In this document: positions 23,201 to 33,208 of the stretch, in pieces
Position numbering within the stretch: the stretch's first letter is position 1
How the letters are laid out: each line of letters opens with the position of its first letter
Assembly (NCBI RefSeq): GCF_026340565.1
Contig: NZ_JAPEPB010000001.1
Span: forward strand, 62,001 to 126,000
Source of the DNA: Kitasatospora sp. NBC_01287
GTDB taxonomy: Bacteria > Actinomycetota > Actinomycetes > Streptomycetales > Streptomycetaceae
Direction of reading: 5' to 3'
DNA: 64,000 nucleotides
Notes under the pieces: model-generated
The model's database searches: none
What the model was told of the DNA's origin: nothing
The model's input: only the letters and a program-made list of their open reading frames with translations
Translations under genes and position numbers: made by a program

Positions 23201-26200
23201 GTCGGTCCGCTCGTCGATCCGCCAGCGCACGGCAGCGGCACCGGTGCCGCTGCCCGCGCCGTCGGCGGTGGGGAAGGCGGAGCGCAGGGCGTCGTGGTGG
23301 GCGACCAGGTCGTTCAGCGCGTCCTCCAGCGCCGCCGGGTCCAGGTCGTCGGGAAGGCGCACGGAGAGCGCCTGGGCGAAGTGGCCGACGCGCTCGGCCC
23401 CCGTGTCGAACCACCAGTCCTGGATGGGCGTCAGGGGGCTCGCCCCGGTGGCGGCCGGCACGGCGGGGGCGGCCGGCCGCGCCCGGTCGGCGACGTCCGC
23501 GCACCGGGCGAGGGCGGCGACCGTCTGGTGCTGGTAGACGTCCCGGGAGGTCACCGGCAGGCCCTCCTGCCGGGCGCGGGCCACCAGCTGGATGCTGAGG
23601 ATCGAGTCGCCGCCGAGCTGGAAGAAGTTGTCGTCCGCACCGACCCGTTCCACCCGCAGGATGTCCGCCCAGATGGCGGCGAAGGTCCGCTCGGTGGGGG
23701 TGCGGGGCTCGACGTGGCGTACGGCGGGCAGGGCCGGTCCCGGAGCGGGCAGCCGGCTCCGGTCGAGCTTGCCGTTGGGGTTGAGCGGCAGGGCGGGCAG
23801 CACCAGGACGGCCGAGGGGACCAGGTAGTCGGGCAGCGCGAGCCCGAGCGCCCGGCGCACGGCCTCGGGCTCCACCCGGCCGTCCGGGACGGGGACGACG
23901 TAGCCGACCAGGCGCCGGTTGCCGTCGCCCTCGTGGACGGTGGCGGCTGCCTGGGCCACGCCCTCGCAGGTGCGCAGCGCCTCCTCGACCTCGCCCAGTT
24001 CGATCCGGAAGCCGCGGACCTTGACCTGCTGGTCGATCCGGCCGACGTACTCCAGCTCGCCGTCGGCGCTCCACCGCACCAGGTCCCCGGTGCGGTACAT
24101 CCGCTCCCCCGGCGCGCCGTACGGGTCGGCCACGAACCGGGCGGCGGTCAGACCCGGGCGCCGCAGGTAGCCGCGTGCCAGGCCGCCGCCACCGAGGTAC
24201 AACTCACCTACCACGCCCGGTGGTTGCGGACGCAGCGCGTAGTCGAGGACATAGCCGCGGGTGAGCGCCAGCGGCCTGCCGATCGGCGGTGCCTGCTCCG
24301 GCAGCCGGTCGCCCGCGAACCAGGCGGTGGCGTACACCGTGGCCTCGGTGGGGCCGTAGACATTGGCGATCTCGCACCCGGGCACGGCGTCCCGCAGGTC
24401 GCGCACCACCTGGGCCGGGAGGGCCTCACCGGCCAGCACGACGGTCCGCGCGTCGACCGGGGATCCGACCGGGGACCCGCCCGGGGACCCGCCCGGGGAC
24501 CCGCCCGGGGAGATCAGGCGGGAGATCACCGAGGGCACGCCGCTGACCAGCCCGACCCGCCGCCGGCCGGGCGCGTCGGCGAGCGCGGGCAGGTCGGCGA
24601 CCACCTCGACGCTCCCGCCCGCCAGCAGGGGGCACAGCAGCTCGAAGACCGACACGTCGAAGTTGAGCGAGGTGGCGGCGATCACGTGGTCCAAGCGGCT
24701 GGGACCGAACTGCTCCCGCGCCCAGGCGGCGAGCGCGACCACACTGCGGTGGGTGACCACCACGCCCTTGGGGCGGCCGGTGGATCCCGAGGTGTAGATG
24801 ACGTAGGCGGGGTGGTCCGGCGCCAGCGGCCGGAGCCGGTCGGCGTCGGTCAGGTCGGCGTCGGCCAGGCAGGCGTCGGTCAGGTCGCCGTCGTCGGCAC
24901 CCGGGATGTCGGGGTGGTCCTCCAGGATCAGCGGCTCGCAGCCCGCCGGCAGGGCGGCGGCCGTCTGCCGGGTGGCGACGACGAGCACCGGCTCGGCGTC
25001 GTCCAGCATCAGGCGGATGCGCTCGGCCGGATAGCCCGGGTCCAACGGGAGGTACCCCGCGCCCGACTTCAGCACCGCCCAGAGCGCCGAGGGCAGTTCG
25101 GCGGTGCGGGGCAGGCAGAGCGCGACCAGCTTCTCGGGGCCCGCGCCCCGGGAGACCAGCAGCCGGGCGAGGCGGTTGGCGCGCCGGTTGACCTCCGCGT
25201 AGTCCCGTCGCACCGCGCCGCAGAGCACGGCGGTCCGGTCGGGGGTGCGGGCCGCCTGCGCCTGGAACAGCTCGGGCAGGGCGACGTCCGGGACCGCGCG
25301 CCCGCCGTGGGCGGGCGGGTTCCAGGAGTCGATCAGGGTGCGCTGCTCCTCCTCCGAGAGCATCGGCAGTTCGGCCAGCCGGTGCTGCGGGCCGTCCGCC
25401 ATTCCCGCCAGCAGGCGGTGCAGGTGACGGGACATCCGGGCCACGGTCCGCGCGTCGAACAGGTCCGTGTTGTACTCGACGGTCAGCGCGCAGCCGCCCT
25501 CGGCGTCCGAGGAGAACTCCAGGACCAGGTCGAAGCGCGCGGCCGGGCGCGGCAGCGGGTGCTCCTCGAACCGCAGGCCGCCGGCGCTCGGCAGGGTGCC
25601 GGCGGGCTGCTGGACGACGAGCACCTGCACCAACGGGGTGCGGCTGGGGTCCCGGGGCGGAGCCAGTTCCTCCACCACCCGGTCGAACGGCACCCCGGCG
25701 TGAACGAAGGCGTCCAGCACGGTCGTGCGCATGCTCTCGACGAACCGGTCGACGGTGAGCGTCTCGTCCACGTCACCGCGCAGCACGACGGTGTTCGCGA
25801 AGAACCCCGTCACCTCCTCCAGCTCGCGGCGCTCCCGCCCGTTGGTGACGGTGCCGAACGCCACGTCCCGCTGGCCGGAGTAGCGGGAGAACAGCAGCGC
25901 GGACGCCCCGGCGAACAGCGTGAACACCGTCGTGCCACGTCCGGTGGCGAGGTGTCGCAGCCGGGCCAGCAGATCCGCCGGGAGGTGGTGGCGGTGTGCG
26001 GCGCCGGACGTGGTGCGCACCGCGGGCCGTGGCCGGTCGGTGGGCAGTTGCAGGTGCTGCAGCCCGGACAGGCACCGCTTCCAGTACCCGAGGTCCTCGG
26101 CGTCGTCGGTGTCCTCACCGGGCCCGGCCCCGCCGTCGGCGGCCTGCCGCCGTTGCTCCCAGACGGCGAAGTCGGGGTACTGCAGGGCCGGGGCGGGCAG

Positions 26201-28534
26201 GGCGTCCGGCTCGCCGGAGACCTCCGCGTGGTAGAGCGCCGCCAGCTCGCGGACCAGGACGCCCACCGACCACCCGTCGGTGATGATGTGGTGCTGCCCC
26301 AGCAGCAGCAGGTGCTCGTCGGCGGTGAGGCGCACGAGCAGCGCCCGGGCCAGCGGACCCTCCGTCAGGTCGTAGCGGCGGCTCAACTCGTCGGTCAGCA
26401 GCTGTTCGGCGGCCTCGGCGCGCCGCGCCGCGGGCAGCTCACCGAGGTCGGCCGTGCGCAGCGGCAGCGCGGCCTGCTCCGCGATCCGCTGCACGCCCTG
26501 CCCGTCGACCGTGTCGAACGTGGTGCGCAGCGAGGCGTGCCGGGCGACGAGGCGACGCAGGGCCCGGCTCAGCGCCTCGGGGTCCGGTGCGCCGCGCAGT
26601 CGCAGGGCCACGCCGGTGTTGTACTCCGTCCCGCCGGCGGTGAGGTCGTCGAGGAACCAGAGCCGTCGCTGGGCGTTGGACAGCGGCAGCGGCACCCCGC
26701 GCGGGGCGGGCGGGATCGGCTCGGGCGGCGCGACGGCGCGGTGTTCGCCCAGCAGCGGGGCCAGGGCCGCGATGGAGCGCGCGGTGAAGACGTCCCGCAG
26801 GGTGAGCCGGACGCCCAGCTCGTCCCTGACCCGGGCCAGGGTCCGAGCGGCGAGGATCGAGTCACCGCCCAGCTCGAAGAAGTCGTCCGTCGCCCCGACC
26901 GCGTCGGCGCCCAACACCTCCGCCCAGATGGCGGCCAGGGTGCGCTCGGGCGCGGTGCGCGGTGCCACCCGGTCGGCGGTGGTCGGGCGGACGGGCGCCG
27001 GCAGCGCCCGCCGGTCGATCTTGTTCTGCGGGGTGAGCGGCATGGCCGCCAGCACGACGACGGTGGACGGCACCAGATGGGCCGGCAGCGCGGCGGCCAG
27101 GGCGGTGCGCAGCTCCGCCGGGTCCGGGGCCCGCTCCGGGTCGGCGGGGGTGACGTAGCCGACCAGGCGCTCCCGGCCCGGCTCGTCCTCGCGGACCATG
27201 ACGACCGCCTCGCCGACGGCGGTGTGCCGCCGCAGGGCCGCCTCGATCTCGCCCGGTTCGATCCGGAAGCCGCGCAGCTTCACCTGCCGGTCGAGCCGGC
27301 CGAGGAACTCCAGCTCCCCGTCGGCGGTCCAGCGGGCCCGGTCGCCGGTGCGGTAGAGCCGGGCGCCCGGCGCTCCGAACGGGTCGGCGACGAAGCGGGC
27401 GGCGGTCAGCCCGGCGCGGTTCAGGTAACCGCGCGCCACCGCTTCCCCGCCGATGTACAACTCGCCGTCCGTAGCGACCGGTTGCGGTCGCATCGCCGCG
27501 TCCAGGACGTACACCCGGGTGTGCGGCAGCGCGCCGCCGATGGTCGGCGTCCCGGTGCCGGCCGAGAGCGGCCCGGTCCAGGTGGCGACGATGGTGGCCT
27601 CGGTCGGGCCATAGGAGTTGATCATGCGTCGGCCGGGTGCCCAGCGATCGACGAGCGCGGGCGGACAGGCTTCGGCCCCGACGATCAGCGTGCGCAGATG
27701 GCGGCCGGCGCCGGCCGCGGGGGCGGGGAGGGTCGCCAGCGCGGCCGGCGGGATCAGGGCGTGCGTGACGCGGTGCTCGTCCAGGACGGCGGCGAGCTCG
27801 TCGCCCAGCCAGGGGCCGCCCGGGGGCACCACGAGCGTGGCCCCGGACAGCACGGAGATGAAGAGTTCCAGGACGGAGGCGTCGAAGCTGGGCGAGGAGA
27901 ACTGCAGCACGCGGTCTCCGGGCCGCACCGCGTAGCGCTCGATGGCGGCCGCGGTGAACCCGCCGATGCCGCGGTGGGTGACCGCCACGCCCTTCGGCGT
28001 CCCGGTGGAGCCCGAGGTGTAGATCACGTACGCGATGTGGTCGGCGCCGACCGCCGGTCGGGGAAGGTCGCCCCCGCCCCCGTCCGCCGCGTCCAGCACG
28101 GCGCGCACGAAGCCCGGGTCGTCGAGGGTCACGGCGGGCGCCGCGTCGGCGAGCATGAGGGCCCGCCGCTCGGCGGGATAGCCGGGATCCACCGGCAGGA
28201 AGGCACCGCCCGTCCGCGCGACGGCCAACTCGGCCGCGATCAGCTCCATCGAGCGCGGCAGGACCAGTGCCACCGTCCGCTCCGGCCCGGCCCCGCGCCG
28301 CGCGAGGTGCCCGGCCAGCAGGTCGACCCGGTCCGCCAGTTCCCGGTAGCTCCAGGTGCGCCGGCCGTCGGTCACCGCGGGCGCGTCGGGCGTGCGGGCC
28401 ACCCAGGCGGCGAACAGCTCACCGAGCGTCCGGCACTCCCGCGTCGGGGACGCCCCGCACTCGGGCGCCCCGGCGGCTTCACCGGCCTGCGGCGAGGTGG
28501 GCGCGGGGACACGATGGTCGGGCTGGTCGGCCAT
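11219..28534 (-). CDS. NRPS, initiation and modules 1-5 (A-T-C-A-T-E-C-A-T-E-C-T-E-C-A-T)
   Basis: Five-module nonribosomal peptide synthetase of about 5771 residues. It begins directly with an A domain, so it should start the peptide; an N-terminal C domain for lipoinitiation is absent. Modules: A-T; C-A-T-E; C-A-T-E; C-T-E with no A domain; C-A-T. Every T domain keeps LGGDS. C domains following E are DCL type ([15 protein letters not shown]) and the one after module 1 is LCL type, so architecture and epimerisation agree. The ATG at 28534 was preferred because GGAAGGA lies 9 nt upstream. The longer frame from 28603 would add an unlikely Pro-rich leader. The end lies within the 20-bp repeats before the next NRPS. 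No MbtH-like gene is visible in the window. Confidence 0.95.
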   Translation of the reverse strand: MADQPDHRVPAPTSPQAGEAAGAPECGASPTRECRTLGELFAAWVARTPDAPAVTDGRRTWSYRELADRVDLLAGHLARRGAGPERTVALVLPRSMELIAAELAVARTGGAFLPVDPGYPAERRALMLADAAPAVTLDDPGFVRAVLDAADGGGGDLPRPAVGADHIAYVIYTSGSTGTPKGVAVTHRGIGGFTAAAIERYAVRPGDRVLQFSSPSFDASVLELFISVLSGATLVVPPGGPWLGDELAAVLDEHRVTHALIPPAALATLPAPAAGAGRHLRTLIVGAEACPPALVDRWAPGRRMINSYGPTEATIVATWTGPLSAGTGTPTIGGALPHTRVYVLDAAMRPQPVATDGELYIGGEAVARGYLNRAGLTAARFVADPFGAPGARLYRTGDRARWTADGELEFLGRLDRQVKLRGFRIEPGEIEAALRRHTAVGEAVVMVREDEPGRERLVGYVTPADPERAPDPAELRTALAAALPAHLVPSTVVVLAAMPLTPQNKIDRRALPAPVRPTTADRVAPRTAPERTLAAIWAEVLGADAVGATDDFFELGGDSILAARTLARVRDELGVRLTLRDVFTARSIAALAPLLGEHRAVAPPEPIPPAPRGVPLPLSNAQRRLWFLDDLTAGGTEYNTGVALRLRGAPDPEALSRALRRLVARHASLRTTFDTVDGQGVQRIAEQAALPLRTADLGELPAARRAEAAEQLLTDELSRRYDLTEGPLARALLVRLTADEHLLLLGQHHIITDGWSVGVLVRELAALYHAEVSGEPDALPAPALQYPDFAVWEQRRQAADGGAGPGEDTDDAEDLGYWKRCLSGLQHLQLPTDRPRPAVRTTSGAAHRHHLPADLLARLRHLATGRGTTVFTLFAGASALLFSRYSGQRDVAFGTVTNGRERRELEEVTGFFANTVVLRGDVDETLTVDRFVESMRTTVLDAFVHAGVPFDRVVEELAPPRDPSRTPLVQVLVVQQPAGTLPSAGGLRFEEHPLPRPAARFDLVLEFSSDAEGGCALTVEYNTDLFDARTVARMSRHLHRLLAGMADGPQHRLAELPMLSEEEQRTLIDSWNPPAHGGRAVPDVALPELFQAQAARTPDRTAVLCGAVRRDYAEVNRRANRLARLLVSRGAGPEKLVALCLPRTAELPSALWAVLKSGAGYLPLDPGYPAERIRLMLDDAEPVLVVATRQTAAALPAGCEPLILEDHPDIPGADDGDLTDACLADADLTDADRLRPLAPDHPAYVIYTSGSTGRPKGVVVTHRSVVALAAWAREQFGPSRLDHVIAATSLNFDVSVFELLCPLLAGGSVEVVADLPALADAPGRRRVGLVSGVPSVISRLISPGGSPGGSPGGSPVGSPVDARTVVLAGEALPAQVVRDLRDAVPGCEIANVYGPTEATVYATAWFAGDRLPEQAPPIGRPLALTRGYVLDYALRPQPPGVVGELYLGGGGLARGYLRRPGLTAARFVADPYGAPGERMYRTGDLVRWSADGELEYVGRIDQQVKVRGFRIELGEVEEALRTCEGVAQAAATVHEGDGNRRLVGYVVPVPDGRVEPEAVRRALGLALPDYLVPSAVLVLPALPLNPNGKLDRSRLPAPGPALPAVRHVEPRTPTERTFAAIWADILRVERVGADDNFFQLGGDSILSIQLVARARQEGLPVTSRDVYQHQTVAALARCADVADRARPAAPAVPAATGASPLTPIQDWWFDTGAERVGHFAQALSVRLPDDLDPAALEDALNDLVAHHDALRSAFPTADGAGSGTGAAAVRWRIDERTDRVTLARHSGPDTDTPHFGPFDLRHGPLLRAVLHERGADRPPVLHLAVHHLVTDGVSWRVLLEDLDRAYRARRDGGDGGDAAAALPAKSSPLRQWAQRLHAHAVDGGFDDERGYWAQAVPDRADPLPADLAGADTYASARSVTVRLSPADTAVLLRTLPETYRTQVNDVLLSALGRALCGWSGQDRVVVDVEGHGREELFTDLDISRTVGWFTTRYPLALAVPGQADWDTVLKQVKEQLRAVPRHGLGHDVLRRLGRIGAAAPGPVAQVSFNYLGRIAFPDGPDGLYHGTFRPLELDADPLVERPHALEVVGHLDGDALEFSWFYSDQRHRQDTVQALAERFADALADLARHAARPGAGGRTPSDFPLARLDQAAVDRVVGAEPGAVEDVLPLTPTQAGMLFHALSQDDSAAYFQQLTFVLEGVPDPERLAAAWQRVTEQTAVLRGRVRWHEVPEPLLVVERRAPVPVTHLDWRGLTEDERRERLADLLDRDRATGIDLAKAPLQRLVLARVGDTGVRVVWSFHHLILDGWSLFQVLSDVFARHAATSEPATSAQRPPYRDYLAWLRERDWARAEEHWRGRLTGLTEATPLPWDREPRRSHHAESTQAVRVTVPAATTRALEDFARTAGLTLNTLVQGAWALLLGRQAGRDEVVFGTTVSGRPPELPGSEAITGLFIATLPTRAAVPADGTLVDWLRQVQWDQNEDRRFDYVPLTRMRTFTGLPERATLFDSIVVFENYPVDDELAAAHGLRLSDLDGVETTNYPLSLVAYPGPELALRLAYDPELFDAATARRMAEHLTVLLAGMPDGAGRPPVRLPLLSAERRAQVLDAWNDTATDLPERSVADLFAEQVRRTPDAIALEAGDERLSYRELDARAAALAGRLVALGVRVERPVGVLMNRSAWLIVAQLALVRTGGVYLPLDGRAPRERLRRMLAEAGADLVLTDAAWEPAARDLCPGAGVLRPDEPPHDAAADDFDDRPAVHPDNVQYLMFTSGSTGTPKGVAVRQRDVAALALDRAFTGHDRVLVHSPHAFDASTYEVWVPLLRGGTAVLAPPVELDAAVVRRAVTEQGVRHLWLTAGLFRLLAQEDPGCLRGAREVWTGGEAVPGAVVRRVLQACPDLTVVDGYGPTETTTFATRRAFRAGDPLPATLPIGRPLDNTRVYLLDAALQPQPPGIAGELYIAGAGVARGYAGRPGESAARYLADPFGPPGGRMYRTGDTARWSDDGELHFVGRADDQIKIRGFRIEPAEIEARLTAHPDVAEAVVSLYQDGGRKRLAAHLVPAEGAAVPSATALRGHLAADLPDYMLPAAFVTVPELPLTANGKVDRRRLPAPDWAASGDSAYRAPVTATEQVLAAIWAELLGVERVGVDDNFFMLGGDSILSIQVVSRARAAGLALTPRDLFRRPTIAALAATTGSAAAAVAGTEPVSGEVALAPIQHWFLDPRPPQAGFFNQSVVLRTPGEVDPEALRRALTALWAHHDALRSRFTTERDGSWRQHCAPADDPAPELLEVHDLAGLDPSAAEQAEALATAAAHAAFRLESGPLLTARLFATGGAGPARLLLAVHHLVVDGVSWRVLLEDLETAYRQAAAGRPLRLPARTTSVQEWTRRLRDHTAGGRFADQCAHWRAVARHCAAPLPVDGEGGNSAADVRAVTVRLDRERTDELLRKVPGVYRTRIDDVLLTALGRVLARWTGRDTVAVGLEGHGREDQLFEDIDLSRTVGWFTALFPVALQVPEGDWGTALKSVKEQLRAVPDRGLGYGALRYLARDEQLTGAAAPGISFNYLGRFDWSDDGASDDGAALVRAVPGGLDGAEAPGTARPHLLDVVARVQADRLEISWYYSAGRHHERTVAALADGMLRALEGIVAHCADPDAGGRTPADFPLARLDQAAVDLVVGDGRAVADVYPLTPMQAGMLFHSLLDPDGRTYLNQVQLVLSGVTDPRALAEAWQHTADANPVLRTRLTWQESAEPLQVVQQRAVVPVAHHDWTRWATDRIERETARLLAEDRQAGIDLSAAPLMRLALIRLSPTRVRMVWTFHHVLLDGWSAAQVFDEVCERYAALTAARPPELTERAPFGDYLRWLAGQDPARAERHWREALAGFPAPTALPQDRRPAEAHRAASSASVRVSLDTDLSPRLRETAQQAGLTVNTVLQGAWALLLSRCGSGDDVVFGTIVSGRPAELPGVTSMVGLFINTLPTRVRIEGRRPLREWLRALQAAQSEDRRHGFVSLAQVQTWSEVPGGTSLFDSIVVFENYPFDEEAVGRHGLAVEAERDVEPTNYPLCVVVVPGEALSVSLEYDPAAFDAATVEGLGRSLATLLAAIAADLERPLAELPLPAPLPAPLPAPLPDQPRGRAAVERPAAAVAPAPERTLPEPVRAAPATAGDRPWRTDAERLLAAIWSEVLGVPDVSPDDNYFALGGDSILGIQIVSAARRAGLALTPRHLFSHQTPAELALAAEEAPVTAVVAEQGAVVGEVPLTPVQHWMFDTLGGDARFTQGVSFQLAADADETLLRAALTAVLAHHDALSLRFEAVGPGQWRQYGAAPGGAPGSLRVHELPGGEPAALQAALREVADDLANGFDLADGPLLRAALCRSVGEAHPVLLLAAHHLVVDAVSWRLILEDLESAYRALVEGKAPDLGAKSTSFRAWARRLAAHTAAGGFDDELAHWQHLDRTAGATPLPTDGDGANTAAVEETLTVGLDAEETRRLLQDVPEVYRTRVNDVLLCALGRVLARWTGRDRVAVTLEGHGREELFDDVDLARTVGWFTTVYPVALQVPRDADTGAALKAVKESLRAVPRGGIGYGALRHLRPADGPPLPDLPRIGFNYLGRQDQHHAPGGLLHAPFGPLTGGMDRSAERPHLLDVLGQVSEGRLGFTWSYSREVHRRETVARLAAELADELRAIIRHCAEPGAGGRTPSDFPLAPLDQAAVDRLAGTGREVVEIYPLTPTQTGMVVHGLDEAGNGLYLEQLTFVLDGARDPRLLAAAWQHVVDRTPVLRTAVVLHDVPVPLQVVHRDVTPPVTEHDWSALSGRQREAELELFLTEQRGRPLDLGRAPLLRLDLIRLGPEAVRVVWTFHHVLLDGWSVFQVLSDVLAAHGALARGERPSLPERRPFADYAGWLAARDTGRAAEHWRGALADLAAPTALPYDRRPGQDGTAYSGVWLSQRLGEEGTRRLQEFARRHRLTLNTLVQGAWALLLSRWSGESRVCFGTTVSGRPADLAGADTIIGLFITTLPACVTVDGGASCAGWLSAVQEARAEDRRFDHLPLTEIHGLSELPPGTAMFDSLIVFENYPVGDATAGAHGLLIRDLEAREATNYPLTVVVSPGDRLSVELGYDPRYFDPGTAGSLAGQLLHTLSALAASDGTLRLDDVDVLPAGERERVLRGPARPPLDPAPWATLPALVEAAVDRRPNAPALGAPGLVLSFAEVEERANRLAHRLIARGAGPGGLVALLLPRSAEMVLAQLAVAKTGAAFLPVDPSYPDERVELMLRDAAPALTLDAKEVAGLLAASPDGAAGHRPTDIDRSRPLDLDDPAYVIYTSGSTGTPKGVVLTHRGLAAFAAAEAEHYQVAPGDRVLAFATPSFDASVLELCMSLPHGARLVVPAPGPLLGAQLAEVLREEGITHTLLPPAALATLPPEAPGTLPALKTLVVGADACSADLVARWAPHHRMVNSYGPTEATVVATWSAPLEADGAAPPIGRPLPATGAYVLDARLRPVADGVPGELWLSGPALARGYLGRPGLTAARFTADPFGPPGTRMYRTGDRVRRDRRGELHYLGRTDHQLKLRGHRIEAGEVEAVLVRHPSVLDAVVSVREDEPGQPRLVAHLLAAPGGEPPAGTELRALVARSLPGHMVPSAFAVLDAFPLTGSGKTDRAALPVPAPVEWEPAGRVAPRTPTEEAVAAIWEEVLQAAVGAVGAEDDFFLLGGDSMRALLIASRANEAFGVTLTPRDVLVSRTVAALAELVEEQVLSELEDALYGGPDDVER
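11240..14360 (-). other. NRPS module 5 (C-A-T), same predicted substrate as module 1
   Basis: C (DCL type, HHVLLDG near 13950) follows the module 4 epimerase. A spans about 12990-11530 with pocket DALLVGSVVK, and T near 11400 has LGGDS. There is no E domain, which fits the LCL-type C that opens the next protein. The C-terminal tail after T is short and ends in an acidic GGPDDVER stretch that may serve as a docking end. Confidence 0.75.
14370..17480 (-). other. NRPS module 4 lacking an adenylation domain (C-T-E)
   Basis: A complete C domain ([11 protein letters not shown] near 17460, HHVLLDG near 17070) is followed by an Ala/Pro-rich linker at about 16215-16030 with a repeated LPAP motif. A T domain with an intact LGGDS near 15925 and a full E domain (HHLVVDA near 15355, EGHGREE near 14945) come next. 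No A1-A10 motif is found between C and T. The module must be loaded in trans, loaded by a neighbouring A domain, or skipped. Confidence 0.85.
17490..22045 (-). other. NRPS module 3 (C-A-T-E), Val-like D-residue
   Basis: C (DCL type, HHLILDG near 21630), A about 20690-19190, T near 19060, E with HHLVVDG near 18495 and FNYLGRF near 17845. The pocket reads DAYLWGGTFK. The GGTFK ending is typical of many Val-activating domains, so a branched aliphatic residue is my tentative prediction. Confidence 0.7.
22060..26690 (-). other. NRPS module 2 (C-A-T-E), D-residue
   Basis: C (LCL type, HHIITDG near 26285), A about 25290-23750, T with LGGDS near 23620, E with HHLVTDG near 23045 and FNYLGR near 22385. 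The pocket reads DVFSVAVVYK, which I do not recognise. Between the A4 and A5 motifs the domain carries a short Gly-Gly-Ser-Pro repeat encoded at 24466-24513. Confidence 0.75.
24466..24513. repeat. 12-bp tandem repeat inside an A domain (Gly-Gly-Ser-Pro)
   Basis: About four copies of a 12-bp unit (GGGGACCCGCCC on the plus strand) are translated on the minus strand as GGSP repeats between the A4 and A5 motifs of module 2. They are in frame and do not break the reading frame. The insertion lies close to the substrate pocket segment. Confidence 0.8.
26800..28440 (-). other. NRPS module 1 (A-T), starter module
   Basis: The A domain runs from about 28440 to 27000 ([11 protein letters not shown] near 28000, NSYGPTEAT near 27610, NKIDRRALP near 27020), followed by a T domain with LGGDS near 26865. 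The pocket reads DALLIGSIVK, almost the same as module 5 (DALLVGSVVK), so both should take the same or a similar non-polar substrate. I cannot name it. Confidence 0.75.
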
Positions 28535-28626
28535 GGGATGAGGTCCTTCCGGGTGGGGAGGAGGCGCCGGGAACGTTGGGGGCGGCGGAGGGCACCCGGG
28601 CACACCCGACGCCCGCCCGAGCAGCG

Positions 28627-28740
28627 GGGGCTGACGGGCCGGGCCGGGGTGCTGACGGGCTTGGGTGCTGACGGGCTTGGGTGCTGACGGGCCGGCTGGA
28701 GTGCTGACGGGCTTGAGTGCGGACGGGCCGGGGGCGGACG
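28627..28740. repeat. About 16-bp tandem repeats between the serine hydrolase gene and the first NRPS gene
   Basis: About six imperfect copies of GTGCTGACGGGCTTGG-like units fill most of the 209-bp gap (28535-28743) between the NRPS start and the stop of the upstream serine hydrolase gene. The two middle copies (about 28647-28680) are identical. I see no clear promoter in the gap, so it may belong to one long transcript. Confidence 0.75.
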
Positions 28741-28743
28741 GCC

Positions 28744-30090
28744 TCAGCCGAGGCCGGTGCGGCGTGCGGTGCGCCCCGATATCTGCACGCGGTCGATCGC
28801 GCCGGTGACCGGGTCACGGTGGAACCGCCCGCCGGACTCGCGGCGACCGCTCCCCGGGTCGACCAGGTCGAACGACAGGTCGCGGTAGCAGAGCAGGGGT
28901 ATCGGCAGGTCGCCGTCCACGGACAGGGCCGGCGAGCCACCGGGCCCCGGCGCGACGCGGTACCGGATGCCGCCGTTGCGGTAGACGCCCGCGCAGTCGG
29001 GCAGCGGCACCGGGTGGCCCGCGTCCACGGGCGCGATCACGGTGGGCACCCGCACGCCCGCGATCCGCTCCAGGTCGTCGGCGAGGTCCCGCCAGAGCGC
29101 CGTGGCAGCACCGGCGTTGCCCGTGAAGGCGACCACCGCGCCGGTGTCCGGTTCGACCCGCAGGTGGCACGAGGTGCCCTGGGCGTTGCCGTCGTGGCCG
29201 CACCACAGCTTCTCGTCCTGCCGGAACAGGGCCAGTCCCAGCCCCCAGCCGTCGGCGAGCCCTCCCGGGTCGGCGGCGAGTTCCGCGTGGCGCATCTCCT
29301 TGGCGACCACCGGCGGCAGGGCCGCGGTCCGGCCGACCAGGGCGCTGCCGAGCGCGGCGAGGTCCTCGGCGCTCGCCAGCAGGGCACCGGCGGGCGCCTC
29401 CAGCGGAGCCAGGTTCTGCCGGACCGGACGGACCTGGCCCGTCGCGGTGTTGAGGGCGTGACCGGCGGCCACGGGGCGGATCGCGCCGGCCGGTCCGAGG
29501 AACGCCGGCACGGTGCCCAGGGGTTCGAGGAGCATGGCCTCCATGGCTTCGCGCCACGGCATGCCGGTCACCGCCTCCACCAGCCGTCCGGCGGCGACAT
29601 AACCGGCGTTGGAGTAGGAGAAGTCGGTCCCGGGCGCGAAGAGCGCGTCCCGGGCGGTGCACACCGACGACAGGTAGTGCGCCGCGCTGGTCCGGGCGGC
29701 CGCGTCGGAGTCGGGCCCGGTGGGCAGGCCACCGGTGTGGCTCAGCAGTTGACGAACCGTCACCTGTGGCAGGTCCCGGAGTTCGGGGAGGTACTCGGCG
29801 ACGGGGTCGTCCGGGTCGAGGTCGCCGTCGTCGACGAGGAGCAGCACGAGCGCGGCCGTGTAGGGCTTGGTGAGGGACCCCAACGGAACCGCGGTGTCCG
29901 TGGTGAAGGGGGCGCCGGTGGCGGCGTCGGCCGTACCGGTGTGCACGGCGGCGAACTCCGAGCCGGTGTCCAGCACCAGTTGGGCGCCGGGCACCCGGTG
30001 GCGGCGGGCGAGGGTGTCGAGGCTGTGCTGCAGCTCCCGGTGCGCCGGGAACGGCGCGCGTCTGCGGGCCGGAGCGGTGGTGTACAGCAT
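28744..30090 (-). CDS. Beta-lactamase/penicillin-binding-protein-like serine hydrolase, candidate NRPS cyclase (PBP-type thioesterase)
   Basis: Serine hydrolase of 448 residues from the class C beta-lactamase/DD-peptidase family. The three active-site motifs are present: SLTK (Ser72, Lys75), YSN (Tyr159-Asn161) and HDG (His299). There is no signal peptide or membrane segment, so it should be cytosolic, unlike cell-wall DD-peptidases. It lies between the P450 and the NRPS genes on the same strand. Stand-alone PBP-like cyclases such as SurE of surugamide biosynthesis release peptides with a C-terminal D-residue from NRPSs that lack a terminal thioesterase. That role is my inference here, because the end of the assembly line lies outside. 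A resistance hydrolase is the main alternative. The ATG at 30090 has GGGAG about 11 nt upstream. Confidence 0.85.
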   Translation of the reverse strand: MLYTTAPARRRAPFPAHRELQHSLDTLARRHRVPGAQLVLDTGSEFAAVHTGTADAATGAPFTTDTAVPLGSLTKPYTAALVLLLVDDGDLDPDDPVAEYLPELRDLPQVTVRQLLSHTGGLPTGPDSDAAARTSAAHYLSSVCTARDALFAPGTDFSYSNAGYVAAGRLVEAVTGMPWREAMEAMLLEPLGTVPAFLGPAGAIRPVAAGHALNTATGQVRPVRQNLAPLEAPAGALLASAEDLAALGSALVGRTAALPPVVAKEMRHAELAADPGGLADGWGLGLALFRQDEKLWCGHDGNAQGTSCHLRVEPDTGAVVAFTGNAGAATALWRDLADDLERIAGVRVPTVIAPVDAGHPVPLPDCAGVYRNGGIRYRVAPGPGGSPALSVDGDLPIPLLCYRDLSFDLVDPGSGRRESGGRFHRDPVTGAIDRVQISGRTARRTGLG

Positions 30091-30185
30091 GAGAAGGGGA
30101 CTCCCGTTGACTGGCTCTCATGTGCAGGGCTGACAGTCGGCCGCGGGTGAGCGCGGGCCGACCGGGGGAAGCGGGCGGGCCAGGC

Positions 30186-31394
30186 CTAGGACCTGACGAC
30201 CTCGACCGGCAGTCGGCGCACGCCGAGGATCACGGCCGGGTTCTGGTACACGACGTCCTCGTAGGAGGAGACCGCCAGGGTGCGGAACCGTTCCTGCAGC
30301 ATGCGCAGAGCGATCATCGCCTCCAACCGGGCCAGCGGCGCGCCGAAACAGAAGTGGATGCCGTGCCCGAAGGTCAGATGAGGATTGGGCCGACGGGTCG
30401 GGTCGAAGACATCGGGCGCGTGGAAGCGGGCCGGGTCCCGGTTGGCGGCGCCGAGATGGGTGATCAGCATGGACTCGGCCGGAAGTTCGTGGCCGCCGAG
30501 CACCACGGGCCGGGCGACGCGGCGTCCCAACTCGGCGAAGGGGGGCAGCCAGCGCAGCACCTCCTCGATGGCCGACGGAAGCAGGCCCGGGTCGGCGCGC
30601 AACTCGGCGTCCGTGCCCGGGTGCCGGTCGAAGGTCAGCACGGCATTGCCCAGCAGCGCGGTCGTGGTGACGTGCCCGGCGACCAGCAGCAGGGCGACGA
30701 ACCCGACCATCTGCTGGTCCTCCAGGCGCACGCCGTCCACCTCGGCGGCGATCAACCTGCTGGTGAGGTCGTCCCCCGGACGTGCGCGGCGGGTGCGGAT
30801 GTGCTCCAGCATGTACCCGTTCATCTCACGCACGGTGGGGGCGATGGCCTCCAACGCCCTTGCCAGGTCGGCCATGTCGGGCGCCTCACCGAGCTGGTCA
30901 CCACTGAACAGGACGCTCGCCCACTCCTGGAAGAGCCGGTGCTCCTCGGCCGGAACGCCGAGCAGTTCGGCGATGACGATGATGGGGAGCGGATAGGCCA
31001 GCGCGTCGACCAGGTCGAACCGGTCGTGGTCGGCGACGGCGTCCAGCAGCCGCGCGCACAAGGCCTCGATCCGCGGCGCCAACCCCTGCACGACCCGCGG
31101 GGTGAACGCCTGGCTCACCAGTGTGCGGAGTTGTCGGTGCTCCGGGGGGTCCATGCCGACGAAGTTGCCCTGCCGGAAGGTCTCGAAGTCCTCCTGGGTG
31201 GGGGCGAGGGAGGAGAGGTCCGAGGAGTAGGTCACCGGATCGGCGAGCACGGTGGCCACCGTCTGGTAGTCCAGGACCTGCCACAGGCCCTGACTCTCCT
31301 CGTACCGCAGCGGCCCGGCCTCACATAGGGCCGACCAGCGGTTGGATATCTCCTCCAACAGTAATACCGAGCTGCCTAACTGACGGGAGGCCAC
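30186..31394 (-). CDS. Cytochrome P450, probable tailoring oxidase of the NRPS product
   Basis: Bacterial P450 of 402 residues, the usual length. It has the haem-binding loop FGHGIHFCFG (near 30350), an E-x-x-R motif in EEVLR, and an I-helix reading AGHVTTT (near 30675). Val replaces the acidic residue that normally sits before the Thr pair, so proton delivery may differ. The GTG at 31394 was chosen because AAGGAG lies 5 nt upstream. Upstream in-frame ATGs give an unlikely Arg/Pro-rich leader. Codons 6 and 11 are TTA, so translation should depend on the bldA tRNA. It precedes the serine hydrolase by 95 bp and the NRPS genes beyond, which suggests hydroxylation or another oxidation of a peptide residue. 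The exact substrate cannot be told. Confidence 0.92.
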   Translation of the reverse strand: MASRQLGSSVLLLEEISNRWSALCEAGPLRYEESQGLWQVLDYQTVATVLADPVTYSSDLSSLAPTQEDFETFRQGNFVGMDPPEHRQLRTLVSQAFTPRVVQGLAPRIEALCARLLDAVADHDRFDLVDALAYPLPIIVIAELLGVPAEEHRLFQEWASVLFSGDQLGEAPDMADLARALEAIAPTVREMNGYMLEHIRTRRARPGDDLTSRLIAAEVDGVRLEDQQMVGFVALLLVAGHVTTTALLGNAVLTFDRHPGTDAELRADPGLLPSAIEEVLRWLPPFAELGRRVARPVVLGGHELPAESMLITHLGAANRDPARFHAPDVFDPTRRPNPHLTFGHGIHFCFGAPLARLEAMIALRMLQERFRTLAVSSYEDVVYQNPAVILGVRRLPVEVVRS

Positions 31395-32049
31395 CTTTTC
31401 TCCTTGAGTCACGGCTCGCGAGCATGCCGGGTCTGGACGGGATGCGCCGGGTCGCGCCCGGCGGACATGCGTCATCGGGCCGCACCGCGGCTCCCGGTGG
31501 GGCACAGCTCTCCCCGGGCACGCCAACTGGGTACGGTCGGACGCCGACTGCGCGGGCTCGGGGGGCCGCTACCGGGGTTCTGATGCCCGGGCGGGAGAGG
31601 GCGCCTGATACACCCGGCGCCGGCTGGTGCGCCTCAGCGGTCGGCCGCCGCCCCGCGCCCCACCCCGCGCGGTGAACCAACCTGACATCGCAATCCCCTC
31701 ACCGCTCTCTTCCCGCCCTCTTCCGCGCAACGGCTGCGCAGAACCCCTCCACCACAGGTGATTTGGGCAGCACAGACCCAGAAGCCGATTCGCTCCCCCG
31801 GGGCGAACTCGCCATAGTCTTCACGTTGAGTCACTCCATGGCAACCCCCCGAGGTTGAACGGGGAGGAACTCTCCGGCGCTTCTCATCTCGAACACGCTT
31901 CTGCGCGCCCACCATTCCTCGTCTGCCCAGCCACCAGCCGTTAAACCAAGTGGAGTTGGAGCATTTCCCGATCGAATAATCCGTACATTCATGCGAACAC
32001 CGAATACTGATTCGCACATCCCTGACGATGCCTCGACGAGCCGACCCAA
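31395..32049. other. Non-coding stretch upstream of the P450 gene
   Basis: I see no supported gene here. Frames in this stretch lack codon bias or domain motifs. From about 31680 to 31990 it is noticeably poorer in GC than the neighbouring genes, as expected of intergenic DNA. It must hold the promoter of the P450-led operon, but no clear -35/-10 pair was found. Confidence 0.5.
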
Positions 32050-32580
32050 GGCCACCCGGGGGGCAGCGCCGGCCCGGCATGCCGGTGCGCACGAGCTCAC
32101 AAAGCTGCCCGGTGAACGAGGTCGGCTGGGCGTCCTGCTCGTGCGGCGGCGGGACGTGAGCGGTGCGGTTGCGGGTGGTGGCGGTCAGCGTGCAGACGCC
32201 CTGGACATCCGCGAGGTCGGCCAGGGCCTGCCCCTCGGTGGCGGGAGCTTCGATGGCTCGGCCCGCGAAGCAGCAGTCCAGGATCGTGATTCGGGCTTTC
32301 GCCGGGCTGAGCCGCAGGGCCTCGGCCAGTGTGCCCACGGCAGGCCGGTGATCGTCGGGCGGTCCTGGCGCGTGGCAGCCATCACCAGAGACAAGCCGCC
32401 GGCCGGTGACAGCATGCCGTGACCGACGAAGTACAGCAGCAGAACGCCGGTGGTCGCCCCGGCCACGTCAGCGACCCGCACGGCGATCTCGGCAGCCGAC
32501 GACCCGTCGTCGATCATGGTCGTGACCTGGTTGACTTCCCACCCACAGAGCACAGGGTCACGTAGTAGGTCGACTCCTCG
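32050..32580 (-). pseudogene. Frameshifted caspase-like (peptidase C14) remnant
   Basis: Two overlapping minus-strand frames together resemble a caspase-family protease domain. The first (about 32573-32345) reads DPVLCGW, then LLYFVGHG with the catalytic His (near 32430). The second (about 32340-32085) reads ITILDCCFAG with the catalytic Cys (near 32275), followed by the FTGQLCELVRTG segment typical of such domains. Joining them needs a single-base shift near 32337. The start is degraded and the C-terminal effector part is missing. Actinomycete caspase-like proteins normally carry long C-terminal domains, so this looks like a decayed gene. A sequencing error would explain the shift but not the missing ends. 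Confidence 0.65.
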
Positions 32581-32767
32581 CCGAACCGACCGGCAACGGA
32601 AATCCGTGCGTCCAACTCCCCGCCCCTGCCCGGTCATCCAACTGGCGGCGACACGCTGTGGCCGAATCCTCGCCGCAATCCGCCCAACGGGTCTACCGTC
32701 AAGGTCAGCCGCGGAACCAGTGGGCCGATGGCTCAGCTCGACGCGAGCGTGCGCCGGTGATCCCCGG

Positions 32768-33208
32768 TCATCGGCGGCCGGTGGCCAGGATGACGAGGAA
32801 CTGGCCGCCGCCCGCCTCGACGTCGGCGGTCACCGGCAGCCCCGGTACCAGTCGGGAGAACCGGTCGACCAGCCAATCCGCCGCCTCCTGGGCGTCCTTC
32901 CTGGTCGGGCAGCGGCCCACCATCTCGCGGCCCCCCTTGCGCTCCAGCCTCCCGGCAACGGTGATCAGCGGCGCGGGTTCGACCACGTACAGGCGGTCCG
33001 GCCAGGCGATGACCACCTTGACCGCGCCCTTGCGCGTGTTGCACCCGCGGTGCGCGAGCCGTTCGGCGACCTTGGCCTTCCGGTCGGCGGTCCGGCTGTC
33101 GACGCTGGGCCCCCGCGGGTCGTTCACCGACTTGTCGGGGTCGACCGCCTCGTCGCACACCCAGCACCGCCAGCCGTCGCGCTCGGCCACATCATCAAGG
33201 AGACTCAT
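32768..33208 (-). CDS. Small HNH-endonuclease-like zinc-finger protein
   Basis: Protein of 146 residues. The N-terminal half has a CWVC pair (near residue 15), a central VDS stretch and a HRGCNTRKG segment, an arrangement resembling the ββα-metal fold of HNH nucleases. The usual D-H pair of the first strand is not clear, so nuclease activity is uncertain. The C-terminal half (about residues 65-146) has no motif I recognise. The ATG at 33206-33208 has AGG 9 nt upstream. It stands alone between the caspase remnant and the LysR gene. Confidence 0.6.
   Translation of the reverse strand: MSLLDDVAERDGWRCWVCDEAVDPDKSVNDPRGPSVDSRTADRKAKVAERLAHRGCNTRKGAVKVVIAWPDRLYVVEPAPLITVAGRLERKGGREMVGRCPTRKDAQEAADWLVDRFSRLVPGLPVTADVEAGGGQFLVILATGRR

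Noticed and set aside
28535..28603. Upstream NRPS start at 28603
   Set aside because: It would add a Pro-rich 23-residue leader without a ribosome-binding site. ATG 28534 has GGAAGGA at a good distance and starts just before the A domain.
20252..28687. A 2811-codon open frame on the plus strand
   Set aside because: Antisense shadow of the first NRPS, caused by high GC and few stop codons. There are no domain motifs.
28627..28740. CRISPR-like array
   Set aside because: The repeats are contiguous, imperfect and about 16 bp, without unique spacers, and no cas genes are present.
31634..32338. Intact protein-coding gene covering the caspase Cys motif
   Set aside because: Only the first 80 residues resemble a caspase. 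The His half lies in another frame and the rest has no coding character, so it is listed as a pseudogene.
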